From Chelydra serpentina (lineage: Eukaryota > Chordata > Testudines > Chelydridae): a stretch of DNA of 64,000 bases. This document shows, piece by piece, positions 48,546 through 60,020 of the stretch (the stretch's first letter is position 1; the number at the start of each line of letters is the position of its first letter). The position numbers and the translations under genes were made by a program. The notes beneath the pieces were generated by a model. That model worked only from the letters and a program-made list of their open reading frames with translations, did not search any database and had not been told where the DNA came from. The stretch lies in contig JBAIAC010000030.1 of NCBI GenBank assembly GCA_037349315.1, positions 10,313,501 to 10,377,500 on the forward strand, in the 5' to 3' direction.

Positions 48546-49381
48546 TGTAGTAGGGGCACAGTCATCCCTCCCCCTCTGGCTCGGAGGGAGGCCACCCCGC
48601 CTCAGTGTGTCACCAGAATCGCAGCCTACTGTTGGAGGAATTAGCAGAGTAGGTGCGGTGTCCTGGCCTTTGTGACAGGGTTAATTCCAAATGGTCAAGA
48701 GGCCCTAGGCAGGGTAGAGCTGGTAAGCAGTCTATAGCGCTAACCCTTAAGCAGGGGAGCACTAGCAAGCCGTCTACAGCGCTAATACCTTAGGCAGGGG
48801 AGCACTGGCAAGCCGTCTATAGCGCTAACCCGTAGGCAGGGCAGCACTGTAAAGCACTGGCCACGTGGCCTATGGTGGGGACACTGCCACCCTACGGGTG
48901 GGGTGGCAGGGGTAGAGGAATGCAGGCCTGCCCGACTCCACTGCGTTCCCACCCAGGGCCCCAACAGTGGCAGGGTGTCCCGCTGACAGGTCAGCGGAGA
49001 TCCTCCCACAATACACTGGCCGGCTGTTAAGCCACAACACCATCAAACTAAACCCCTGGGCTACTCCCTACTAGAGTTCCAGATCGGGCTCCGTGATCTC
49101 CGGTTCGTCCGTGTATTCAGCCGCTGGCAGTCCTTCCAGCTCCTGGCCTCTCCAGGTCCAGGCCGCCACCTGGCTCGGCTGCAGGGTCAGCGGGCAGCAG
49201 CAAAAGCTGTCTCCTTCCCTGGCTCAGCCTCCATTGGGCTAGGAGCTCCGCCTTTTGTACTTCCTGCCCCTCCTCTCAACTTCTGGTGGGAGGGCTGGGC
49301 CTGGCGGGACTCTGCCCAACTGGGCGGAGAGAGTGGTCCCTCCTCCTCTGGCTCAGAGGGAGGCCACACCGCCTGACTACA
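48546..49381. mobile_element. Solo LTR, 836 bp, inside the DIRS-like relic
   Basis: It begins TGTAGTAGGGG and ends CCGCCTGACTACA, so termini are TGTAGT...ACTACA. A perfect 5-bp duplication TCTGA is at 48541-48545 and 49382-49386. The inside is GC-rich, with three tandem units of about 43 bp around TAGCGCTAA (48736, 48778 and 48821). Near-matching phrases CTCTGGCTC(G/A)GAGGGAGGCC occur close to both ends. No internal retroviral genes remain, as expected for recombination between two LTRs. Orientation could not be decided. Confidence 0.72.
48720..48848. repeat. 43-bp tandem repeat in solo LTR
   Basis: Three units of 42-43 bp, each with GCAGGG(G)AGCACT, CAAGCCGTCTA and TAGCGCTAA. They lie within the 836-bp LTR. 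Short tandem units of this kind are common in LTR U3 regions. Confidence 0.75.
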
Positions 49382-51277
49382 TCTGACAACACTGCACTGT
49401 TTTTTACATCAACAAACGGAGGGACAAATTCATCCACATTATGTGCAGAGGTGATCAGTCTCTGGAATTGTTACATTAAACACCAGATAGTCTTGTCTGC
49501 AGCATGTGTTTTTTGGGACGCAGAATGTATTCTCAGAATCGCTCAGCAGACATTTTGTGATCGACCAGGAGTGGGAACTTCACAATTTGGTAGTACAGGA
49601 CATCTTCACTCAGTGGGGGACTCCTGCTAGAGTTCTATTCGCTTTGCAAGTGATCAGCAAATGCACGGCATACTGCTCCAGGGGAGCCCTCAGCCACCAT
49701 AGGGCGATGCCCTCCTACACCACTGGTAGGACCAACTCAACTGTGTCTTTCTTCTACTACTGCTTCTGCCTTTAGTACTGTACAAGATTTGATGAGACAG
49801 AGTGACAGTAGTGGAAGGAGGAAGTGCATGAAAAAGAGAGATTAAAGTACTAAGTGAAACAATGTGATTTTCTAGGACTAAAGTGAACACTGTGGGCCAA
49901 ATTCTGCTGTGAGTTACCTCAGTATATATTGGAAATAATTAAAGTCGATAGGGTTACTCTCCGTTTGTGCATGCATCACTCAGAGAAAAATATGTCCCTT
50001 TTGTCTTTTCAGTACTGGTGCTTAATATGTTTAAATTAGAATATTTGTGTCATGTAATATTTTGTAATTCAGTTTTACCAAGAATAACTTACATTGATCA
50101 TAAGGCTTCATGTGTAAAAATGTATCTTTCCAGATGCTAGTTCCTTTTGATGTTGATGTTTGCTTGAAATAATAAGAGGATTTTGGTTCCAAAGGTGATT
50201 GTGGAAGTGATTTCTTTGCTGTTTTCACAGGCAGGAAGGAAGGACTACTTAACTGGTGGAAGTGCTAATTAGAATCAAATTATAACTTTATTCACCTGTC
50301 TTGGCAAGAGATATATATGCTTAAAACAATGGTTCAGGGTTTCTCGAAATAAATGAAAGCTATTTGACTCAGAGGAAATTCCTTGTGAATTTGGAAAATT
50401 TGAATTTGGAAAATTGAATAAAAATATAGTATACTTATAGCAATATGTTCATCCCCAAGCATTATACAAACTATAGGCCCAATATTCCAGTGTCCTGTGG
50501 CTGTTTTGTACTGCTCTGTTGGCACAAAGTAGGCCTAAAGCTGGTACTTTAGCATCTGGTACAATTTCATATAGTCGCCATTAGGAGAGAAGCTGGAAAA
50601 CAAAGTGGATTAAAGCTGCTTTTGCCCCAAGCGTCTCCCTCCTTTCCCCAGAGTTTATTGGCTGGACCATAGAATCTGACATGATATAAACAAAGTAATT
50701 GCTTCACTCCATTACTAAAATACCTCTAAGGTAGAATACCATAGCTATTTAACTGTGTACATCAGCACTGCACATCAGTTTTAGATTGCATTAAGTTCAG
50801 GCAAGGATGGTAAAATGAGGAAAGGAACTATGACTTCAGGAAACTTTTCTTTTGGATAGAAGCAAAGAATGAAGTCTCATTACACCTTTTTTGAAAGACA
50901 TACTGTATGTTTTAAACCATATGTTAACTATTGTAATAATACTGTAAACATACTATTGTAACTATACTATGCCACTATTAAACACATTTGTATGCATTAA
51001 TAAACTGGATATGAATCATGAAATACAGAGTTGGCCTAATGGATCCTTGTAATCATAATTTTACTTGTGATATATGATATGCCTATAAAATGACATTTTT
51101 CTGATTTTCACAATTCCATACTAGAATATTGAATCCCAAAACAAGATGAAACATTCAGAAAAATAGGGATTTTTGTCTAGTACATATAATGTAAGACAAT
51201 TACATGTGTCTAAAAATGTGTAAACCCAGCATTTCATTCTAGATAATAAAATGTTTACTTTTCTGTTTATCTTTTAG

Positions 51278-51365
51278 CTATAATTTAGACAGCAACATTT
51301 GGAATGTAGTACCTGTATCAAAAGGACCTCTCCAGAGATATGGACACAGTCTTGCTTTATATCAG
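51278..51365 (+). CDS. ATRNL1: ATRNL1 internal exon: continuation of first kelch blades
   Basis: This 88-nt exon follows a tract ending CTTTTAG at 51277 and ends CAG before GTTGGG at 51366. It completes the Asn codon from the previous exon and ends on a codon boundary. The peptide includes NIWNVVPVSKGPLQ and RYGHSLALYQ, which is kelch sequence continuing the blade of the previous exon. RYGHSLALY is shared by ATRN and ATRNL1. The donor GTTGGG is weaker than the other five, which are GTAAGT or GTGAGT, but the CAG/GT border is intact. The next coding exon, expected to begin with a Met-Tyr-Gly-Gly kelch strand, was not found before 64000. Confidence 0.88.
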
Positions 51366-53529
51366 GTTGGGATACTTTTAATATTTAATTCATTCTTTCG
51401 TGTGCAATGTTAATGATCATATATTGTGCAAGTGCCAGTCTGATTAGCCTAAATTTAAAACTGTGAGGATATTCTCATTTCTAGTTTCTTACACTTGTGC
51501 CATAAGATTCTTCAGTCCTTACTTAGAAAGATTGTTATACCATTTCTTAATATAGATGGTAATTCAGTTTTCAAGCTGACCCTGAGTTCTGAAAACTGAG
51601 ACTGAGTAAAAGAGTACAGAATAGGAGCTTATGGTTTTGTGTAATTTGAACAGTTGACGTGAGAAGTACACTTTCTTGTTCGTCTACTTATTTTGATTTC
51701 ATTGTCATCTTGTTAACGCATGCAGGGCCATAGCTGTATTACAAAACAAAAATTGCAGTACAGTAGTATCATATACTGTAAAATATATAGGTGAACTGAA
51801 CTGTCAGTCTTGCTGCTATGTGAGAATCTCTGGAAAAACTGAACTAAGTCCTAGAGGTGAAAGCTGTTGTGCTATTTTCTTGAAGGTAAATTCAAAGGCT
51901 TTTTTAAATTAAAAAGCCTGTTTATATTAAGCATAAACTCTGCCTCTGTATTCTGTTAAACAATTTTTTAAATCCGTTTTTCTTGGGCTATAGTTTGAGA
52001 CATCTCCAACTTTTAAAGCACTGTAAATTATTCAGGGAATGCAGTGTAATTCTTTAGGTAGCTTTAAATGTTAACAATCTCATTGGCTCTTGCAGAAGAA
52101 ACACAGAACCTTTAATTTAGGTCCCAATATATGAGTTTCCAGTTCAGTTGACATAAGACCAAAAAAACCCCAAAAAACATTTACTGAAGTTAAGTCAAAA
52201 CTTCCTAACCACTATCTCCTGTCATCACTGCTGTAGGTCAACGTGAACTTTTTAGATAGTGACCACTCTAGTAATATGTGATTTAATAAATGCTTAAACA
52301 AATAATTTAAAGCTTCTAAATTTCACTTTACAAATACTTTTCTTGGGATATTTCAGAGTAATCTGCATCTGTTTTAAATGTTTTTACCAGCAATATATAG
52401 AAAAATTTAAAAAGCAGTAATTGTAATAAAAGGAACTTGTTGATAATATAGGGATCTATTTCCACCTCAGTGTGGACATACAGCTCTTGATGATAATCAG
52501 AGGTGTAGGCACACATCTGAAAAGATATTATTCAGTGAAACCAAATTTGTTGGTTATTAGAATCTGCAGTTAGTGAACATACAGGACCAGCAGTATAAAA
52601 CAGATTATTAAATAATCGATTGTTATTCCATCAATTGTGAAAGTAGTATGGGCCAAATGAGTATTCACATGTGAGTAAGATGAAATAATTTCAGTTGAAC
52701 TATATTCAAAATGTACAGACTTTTTAAAATCTTTCTTTCTAGGACAAAGTTTGATTTACCTTTTGAGATCTTCAAGAAATTGAACAACAGAAACGTAATT
52801 TATTGCAGAAGAGCATTATATAGTACCTAGAGGTGGCAGCTTTGAGCTGTGAACTAGTCATTGTATAACACTTTTTATTTAAGAACAAAAATATCCACAA
52901 AGAGAAGTGATTAGATTAAATTTTAAACTTGAACTCCTGAGATTTTAAAGTCTCACTCCAGACCCAAGTGAGAGCATCGGAGCCAGGGTAGCCTGATTGG
53001 TGCAAAGTAAATTGAAGCTATATAATTGACTCTGTGGAGAATGAAATAACTTACTGTGCCATTCCTTAGAAAGCTACTTTAGTTAAAGTTGAAGTACTGA
53101 CATTTTTTATTCTGGAGGTAAAAGGATCAGAAGATTCCCACTGATGTGTAGTTATATAAAGTGCCCTAGACGTTTTTATGCATTTATAGACAGGAAAGCA
53201 TAGAAGCATTCTTGCTTTTAGACCCATCTAAAGCGTTACATGGCATTATCTTAAGCACCTCTTCTCATGACCAAACTTGCTATTAAGAAGTTGTTCGCCT
53301 CTCTCTGCATGGCATTGACGCACCATCATGAAGAAGACTACATATAGTTCCAAACACCTCAATACTAGAAGGAAATCAGCAAATTTGGAAGGAATTCATA
53401 GAAGAAAAAATTAAGGGCCTTGACGGAATAGTTTCTGACATTAGAAAAATAAATGTGCATATCTTCGCTAAATGACGAATAAAGGGGAGTGTTAGAGGAT
53501 AAAGTTAGACAATACCTTCTTTTCTTGCA

Positions 53530-53580
53530 GCTATCAAGCTGCAGTCACACCACCTGATTGCAAGTGTAGACATACCCTTA
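53530..53580. repeat. hAT-like terminal scrap
   Basis: GATTGCAAGTGTAGACATAC followed by CCTTA resembles the right end of the 757-bp element at 25346-26102 (TGCAAGTGTAGCCATGCC). No matching left end was found. Confidence 0.45.
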
Positions 53581-53680
53581 GTGTTTACTCAGACATAAAT
53601 GATGCTGCAGCACATGCCAGTACCAACCAAGAACATCTAGTCTTACGCATAGGTGTATTCCATTTGAGGTATTGTGCAAC

Positions 53681-53812
53681 TAGGGTGACCAGATGAGAAC
53701 TTCCCACCCGAAAAAAACGGAAGAGCGGAAATCAGGACAAAAGGCATCCCGACCGAGCACCGGTCGGGACGCAGGACAAAAGATGAAAAATCGGGACGGT
53801 CTGGTCACCCTA
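53681..53812. mobile_element. hAT-like MITE, TAGGGTGACCAGA family, copy 3
   Basis: A 132-bp copy with ends TAGGGTGACCAGA and TCTGGTCACCCTA. A perfect 8-bp duplication, TGTGCAAC, is at 53673-53680 and 53813-53820. The interior carries CCCGACC...GGTCGGGA, an internal palindrome shared with copy 1. Confidence 0.83.
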
Positions 53813-56292
53813 TGTGCAACCTATGTACAGTCTTTTTTAAATATGCTGTCTTGGGGGGTTGCCATATCATGATGTCTTTCCTGGTATGTCCAGGAAAAAG
53901 CCTCAAACCCATCTGCAGTAGAAGCATGCTGTATAGTAATTTCCCTGGGTCATCCTCAATCATCTCTATGATCTAACTGCTCTGAAACTGTGTTACTGAT
54001 CAGGTGAACTTCTTAGAATCATTTGAATTGTTAGGTGAAACAGTTCACATGTTCACTTTTTGTTCACATTCCATGGTTAACACCTGGTTTGTGTATTCTT
54101 ATTTTTTTCCAGCTGTCGGCATTTTAGACTTGTGGAACAGCTAACAAATCAGAATAGCTATACCATAACATCTTGAAGGGATCAAGCCCACAGTGGCATT
54201 TTGGAGGAAAATATGTACAGATTCTCTGCCTCATTCCATTCCTTTTTTGCTTACCAAGTGGTGCAAAAAGGAGTGGAAACCACATGCAAACTCCTAAGCA
54301 TGGGAGAGTCTCCAGTGGGTAGAAAGTCAGTGTTGCTTGTGTATGGGGCTTGTTGGAGACTGGTCAAAACAGAAGACTTAACATCTGGTCCTGAAAGCAA
54401 AATTCTGTCTTCCAGAACTATAGAAAAGCACGGTCTTCAGTGTTTTATTATTGTTGAATGCATTTCAATATGACAACTTTATTTTCAATTAAAAGGCAAG
54501 ATTCCAAGAAAACCCAACCCTTTTGTTTATTTACTGAGATCCTCAAAAGCTTTTAAAACTACTGCAATAGAGGCGTAATACTTAATTATTATGGAGAGAC
54601 ATGTATACTCATTTTTAGGTAATAACTGATCTTCTGTAATGTGGAACAATCTCTGTGAATTACATCAACTAAAATATTTGTGTAAATTCTGTTACCTCTT
54701 GGTTACTTACCTAGCGAAGGGAGTTCTAAGGAGAACAAAGTTTCTTATTTCCTCTTCCACTTGCCATCCCAGCACACTAACCTTTGTACCATTTCATTGT
54801 GATGGTAGAGGAAATAACAAGAGCTAATGACAGACTGTACAACTTTACTTCATAACTGACACTTTAAAAATACTTTGTTTCTCCAGTCATCTGTCATTCA
54901 TCAATGTAAGGTCTGCTGAGCGCAGTACAAGGTTAGGAGAGTTATATAATTGATCATTTTTGTCTTTATAGTCATTTCAGATTCTCTCTAGTTTTTCCAT
55001 GTAGTGATTCAGAAAATATCTGACAAATGAAAAGTCACATTGCTTTTTCCTGATGCTTACTTGCTGCTTAAGGAGAGTAGGGCATAGTGAAGTTAAAATT
55101 ATTTCTTACAAGAGTTAAAACACATTTTAAAAATATTAAGTTAATTACTCATCCATGAGTTTGAAAATTAAAAAAATAAATAAAACAGAATAAAACAAAT
55201 GTGAGGTGCTTTCATATGTGAATAGGAAGAATATTAAAACCAGCACTGTGTATCTCTAATGAAAGTAATTAATTTACATTTTATGTTCATAACTGAAATC
55301 TCTAGAATCTACAAAATATGTTTGATAGGTATCTTAGGTACATATCAGCTAGTGTCCCAGAATGGTGCTGCGCATTTTTCTAATGGAGTAATTTTTCAGT
55401 CAGTAAAAAGTAATTGATGTGATGTGTCAGGAAATATTAATTTGTGTTGAGATTTGTGATAGTGTATTTCATAGCATCATACAGTAATAATTTTAAATGC
55501 AGATATAAAACAAGATATCTATCTGTGATTTTCTTGGCTGCTAAGTTTTTGAATCGTATTCATGCTTGTTAGAGAATATGGGAAAATAATACAATGGGAA
55601 AATTGGTATAATACAATAGTGGAAAATTCAAAAGTATCTGTTACTTCTCTTCTAAGAGTTTTATGTGACATAGATTGTACATATACTGTCAGTAGCCATG
55701 CTGTTAAATCAAAGTTTGTTTTGTGGAACAAGTAGTTACAACATAATTTCAATATTTGGGCAAAGCACAAACCAAGATTTCTAAAGAAAAATTCTTATTA
55801 ATTTAACCGATAGTAAATGTAAAGTTGATATTCACTTGGACAGTAGTTGTATTTTGATTCATTTGTCACTTTTTCCTATCTTTTGGGTGAATTTAAATTG
55901 TTTTAAATAGGTAATACCTCAAATACTTAATATTGTATCCAAATTAAAATGTTGATGACATGGGCAACCTATTTTTTAGGAGTTGATATTTCTTGAGATT
56001 TAGTTTATTCACTACTCAACTGTTTTTCTTAACTATAATCATGGTATTTCATAATAAAAAAGTCAATTTCATTTGCATTTTTTATGTAATATGACAGTTT
56101 AGTTTGTAGGAACTGTATTAAAGTGGGTTAAGTTCTATATTGAAATATGCTTTCTATTTCATGAATTTCTAAATATTTTTGTTTTCTGTGTAATGTATTG
56201 ATTTTTGGAGGAAAGTCTGTTCCCTTTCTTTGTCGAATATTAGGCATAATGACAACTGCAACATTTAATAACTAGAGGCTTTGTAAAGAGTA

Positions 56293-56351
56293 GGGGTGGG
56301 ATTTTCAGAAGTGCTCTGCTTTGGCCTAACTCTGCAGCACTGAAGTTAATA
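56293..56351. repeat. Unnamed old interspersed motif, copy 2
   Basis: GGGATTTTCAGAAG, GGCCTAACTCTG and CACTGAAGTTAATAGG match the order of the motif at 16873-16941. It may be a remnant of an ancient repeat family shared by amniotes. Confidence 0.5.
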
Positions 56352-57624
56352 GGTTCTCTCTCCCCTCCTTCCCCCTTTCTCAATGACCTCTAAGCTGGAG
56401 AGACTTTGTGCCAATAGGAGAGAGAAAATCCATGGACCCCTTCAAAGATTTTGTGGGCTTGGGGAGTGTAACAGTGGGCTTCTTGGCTAATTGGCTAGAT
56501 ATAAATGCATCAAAGCCTATTGACTCCCATGCACTTGAAGATGGGCTTATAAGCCCTTTATCCTGTCTGGGGCACCCAAGTCCCCAACACACTCATACAC
56601 ACTTTGGAAATTAGAGTAGCACTGAGTTTGTGACTCTTTCTGTAGGCATCACATTAGTTGCCCTTTTTGGGAGCTAGGAAGGAATTTTCCCTTCATTGCC
56701 AGATGGCCTGGGTGGTGGTGGTTTTTTTTTTTGCCTTTCTCTTATCAGCCCAGGGACCAAGTGGGTAAATTAGGTCATAATGAGTTCATGTTGGTGCAAC
56801 TTGGCAAGTGTCCATTGTAGGTACTCATTTAATAGGGGGTTCTGGATTCCTGATAAACTAGAATTGCAATCAGTATTAGGGGAGGTTATCTCTTAAAGAA
56901 GATAGGGGTGTGTGACGCTAGGGCTCCTAATGTCTACTGCAGTGAGGGGCCACAACCCCATTTCCCTATACCCTCAACCTTTGTACAAAGAGAGGGTAGT
57001 GTGGTGCCAGAAATTGTGCCAGTACCATGTTAAAAGTTTGGAGGGAGAAGGAAGGGCTCAGGAATGCCCTCCCACTGGTGGTATGGATTATGGAAGGAAT
57101 GTTGACCTGCAGGTGGGGCTCGTTAGCCTTGGAAGGCAGCCCACCTAGGAGAAGGAAAACTCTGATTTAAAACCTCCGCTGCCTTGTGGCAATACCCACT
57201 CATGGGAAAGGCTAAGGGAGTCCCGATGGCGGTCTGACATTGTCCTCAACGTCATTCCGGCAACTCCTGCGACACCACTGGTGCCAAGTTGTATCGACAT
57301 TGTCTTTCCCTTGGATCCATCAGTTGCGTGGAGAGGGGGGTTCTGCTGCATGGGCAACAGCTGTTCCTCCATATCACCCTGCCCTGGCTTGCGCCCTGGA
57401 GAGGACACTCCAGCTTCGCCTCACAGCGTTGATACAACACAGGAAGCAACAGTTTACCGGTTATAAGCCTCCTGCTCAATTGGCGTAGAGCTGGCACCAG
57501 GGGTTGCTTCTGACAGTGGGAGGGATCACCACGTCTCACTGGACAACTATCGCCCGCCTCAAGCTGGGCAGCCCCCAACCAATAAGGTGTTGTCCCGCCA
57601 CAGTTCACCTGCTTCACTGGGTGC

Positions 57625-59274
57625 GTGGGGCTTAGTGTACGTGAGTACCCGATAAGTGGACTGCGAACCATGCACCAGGCAACAACAAAAGAAAACCAAC
57701 ATAAGAAACCAGCCCTCAAGTTAGGATGCTGGAATGTACGGACCATGACAACTGGCCTATCACAAGACCTTCAGGCAATCAGCGATGTTCGGAAGACTGC
57801 AGTCATCAACGATGAGCTAGCACGACTCCAAATCGACAGTCGCATTGCAGGAGACATGGCTGCCAGACGCTGGGACTCTTAGGGAAAAGAACTATACGTT
57901 CTTCTGGCAAGGGAAGAGTGCCGAAGAAATCAGAAAGTGTGGTGTTGGATTTGCCGTAAGAAATTCTTTACTGGGGATGGTGGAACCTGGTCAACAAGGA
58001 ACTGAAAGACTGTTATCACTCCGACTCCACACATCCACTGGACCCGTCAACCTGATCAGCGTGTATGCACCAACACTCGGTGCCACCAGGGATACCAAGG
58101 ACGAGTTCTACGACCAGTTAGACACGATCATCAGGAGTATCCCTAAAGAAGAGCACTTGTTACTATTGGGTGACTTCAATGCCAGAGTGGGCGCTGACCA
58201 CGACTTTTGGCCAACCTGTCTTGGAAAGTTTGGCGTTGGAGAAATGAATGAGAATGGACAACGACTTCTGGAACTGTGCTCGTACCATGACCTCAGCATC
58301 ACCAACTCATTCTTCCAGACAAAGCCTCAACACAAAGTGTCCTGGAGACACCCTCGCTCCATGCACTGGCACCAACTCGACCTGATCATCATCAGGCGGT
58401 CTGCCTTGAAGTGCATCCTGCTTACTCGCACTTTCCACAGTGCTGACTGCGACAGTGATCATTCACTGGTGTGCAGCAAGATGAAGCTACAGCCAAAGAA
58501 GATTCATCGCTCTAGGCCAGAGGGCAAACCCCGCATTGATGTGAGCAAGACCGCACACCCAGACAAGGCAGAGAAATTTACCCATGAGCTCTCCGAGGTG
58601 CTGAACTGCATGCCTCCCGGTGGCTGCGCCAAAGAGAGATGGGACCACATCAGAGACGCAGTACACAGCACAGCCATGAAAGTTTTTGGAAAGAAATGAA
58701 AAATGAACAATGACTGGTTTGAGGCCAACTCCGCCACACTCACTCCAGCCATTGAAGAACGCCGCGCTGTTCACCTGGAGTATAAGCGTTCCCCCAGTCA
58801 TAGGACTCTACAAGAGTATCGATTTGCCAGGAGCAAAGTACAGAGACTAGCTCGACAGTCTGCAAATGATTACTGGCTCCAGCTCTGCCGGAGCATTCAA
58901 CTATCGGCTGACACTGGAAACATCAGGGGAATGTATGATGGCATCAAGAAGGCCATGGGACCCACAAAGAAGTAGAGTGTGTCACTAAAGTCTGCAACAG
59001 GCGAAAACATCCAGGGCAAGAGCAAGCAGATGGATAGATGGGTGGAGCACTACTCTGAAGTGTACTCCAGGCAAAACACCGTCACCGAAGTTGCCCTCAA
59101 TACCGTGGATGGTTTTCCTGTTGAAACTGAGCTGGACGAGAAGCCCACCATGGAAGAACTGAAGAAAGTCATTGAGAGCTTGTCCACAGGAAAGGATAGC
59201 ATCCCACCAGAAGTTATCAAGTGTGGCATCAATGTCCTCCTAGAACACCTCCACGACCTCCTCTGTCAGTGCTG
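57625..59274 (+). pseudogene. LINE endonuclease and pre-RT region
   Basis: Endonuclease motifs in order: LGCWNVRTM, LQETWLPD, NLISVYAPT, LLLGDFNARVG, WHQLDLIII and DSDHSLV, the APE-type nuclease that nicks target DNA. Then NNDWFEANSATLTPAIEERR and NDYWLQL lead to MEELKKVIESLSTGKDSIPP, the start of the RT region. Damage: a frameshift near 57840-57850, an in-frame TGA at 58697-58699 and an in-frame TAG at 58973-58975. The frame then runs into the solo LTR at 59275. Confidence 0.88.
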
Positions 59275-59279
59275 GGATG

Positions 59280-60020
59280 TGTGGATTGCCACGGGCACGC
59301 AGGGGCGAAAGAAAATGCAGGCCTGTTATTTACTAGGCTGCACGTGGCAATAGACTATATTGGTAAGGGATGCAAGGAGAATATGGGTCACGCTGCAAAC
59401 TGCAGACACGCGCACACACACACACAACTAAAATTAATCAATTTAAAGTTTTATTGGGGATAATTACAAGGGATAAGGGAGCAGCGTTAGATTAGCTAAT
59501 AGAGTTAATGAAACTTAAAACACACAATGACTAAAATATCTACTAACAATATTTATAAACAAAGATGCAGCATTTAGTAATAACTGATACTCACAAATAC
59601 AAACCAACGCATAACGACCGGCAAACGTAGAAACTCTGTTTGTTTGAAACACGTGAGCTGAGAGAGAGGCTTCGAGGTGATCACGCTCGGTTACGGGTGT
59701 ACATGGGATACACAGGATTCGTTTTTCTTTCTTCTCTTCCTGCCTGCACATGGCAGGCAGCCCCTAAAGTACCAACTATGACATCATAGAAGTGTCATAG
59801 GGGACGGGGCCCAAAACCTGTTTGTGTTCGTTTCTGATTGGCACAAGCAAAGTTAACACCAAGGGGGGAGCAGGTGCCTCAAAGTCTGGCTTTGCCCCCA
59901 AAAGGTGAGGAAATGCATATTGCTTTAGAATGTGTGCCACACTGAATGACAAAAGAAGAGGCCAGGGCAATACCGGTATGGGCAAGATTTACAGGAAGCA
60001 GACAGGAACTCATCTCAACA
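59280..60020 (-). mobile_element. Solo LTR, 741 bp, inside the LINE RT
   Basis: Starts TGTGG and ends CAACA on the + strand (TGT...ACA ends). A perfect 5-bp duplication GGATG is at 59275-59279 and 60021-60025. Removing 746 bp accounts exactly for the change of reading frame between the LINE parts on each side. The - strand carries an AATAAA in CCCCAATAAAAC (about 59449-59460) followed by a GT-rich stretch (59411-59426), which is why I orient the LTR to the - strand. No internal genes remain. Class is undetermined: endogenous retrovirus or LTR retrotransposon. Confidence 0.8.

Larger units (their letters stand above)
45890..49790 (+). mobile_element. DIRS-like retroelement relic
   Basis: A GC-richer block of about 3.9 kb within the AT-rich intron. 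It holds a gag-like region (46.5-48.25 kb), then a remnant of the RT/RNase H region (48.45-49.79 kb) interrupted by a solo LTR. The gag-like peptide resembles the domain shared by DIRS1-type elements and the LAP2-alpha C-terminus. Most of the RT core is missing between 48255 and 48450, and I recognise no tyrosine-recombinase domain. The outer limits are approximate. Confidence 0.65.
48450..49790 (+). pseudogene. DIRS-like RT/RNase H relic around a solo LTR
   Basis: Left of the LTR the frame reads RRACQSFLPFIHLHHVLIMS, ending at an Asp. Right of the LTR it resumes with DNTALFF, GGTNSSTLCAEVISLWN and KHQIVLSAA. After a frame change comes SLSRHFVIDQEWELHNLVVQ, then DIFTQWGTPARVLFA and YCSRGAL. 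The SDN, LCAEVISLW and LSRHF...EWELH series is the RNase H region of DIRS elements. The LTR plus one duplication (841 bp) explains the frame offset between the two sides. Confidence 0.68.
44204..51277. other. ATRNL1 intron carrying the DIRS-like relic
   Basis: A 7.1-kb intron whose central part (about 45.9-49.8 kb) is a degraded DIRS-like retroelement with a solo LTR inside it. The flanks, 44204-45850 and 49800-51277, show no supported gene. Around 44590-44680 and 44890-44990 there are phrases that look like very old interspersed repeats, but I could not name a family. Confidence 0.65.
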
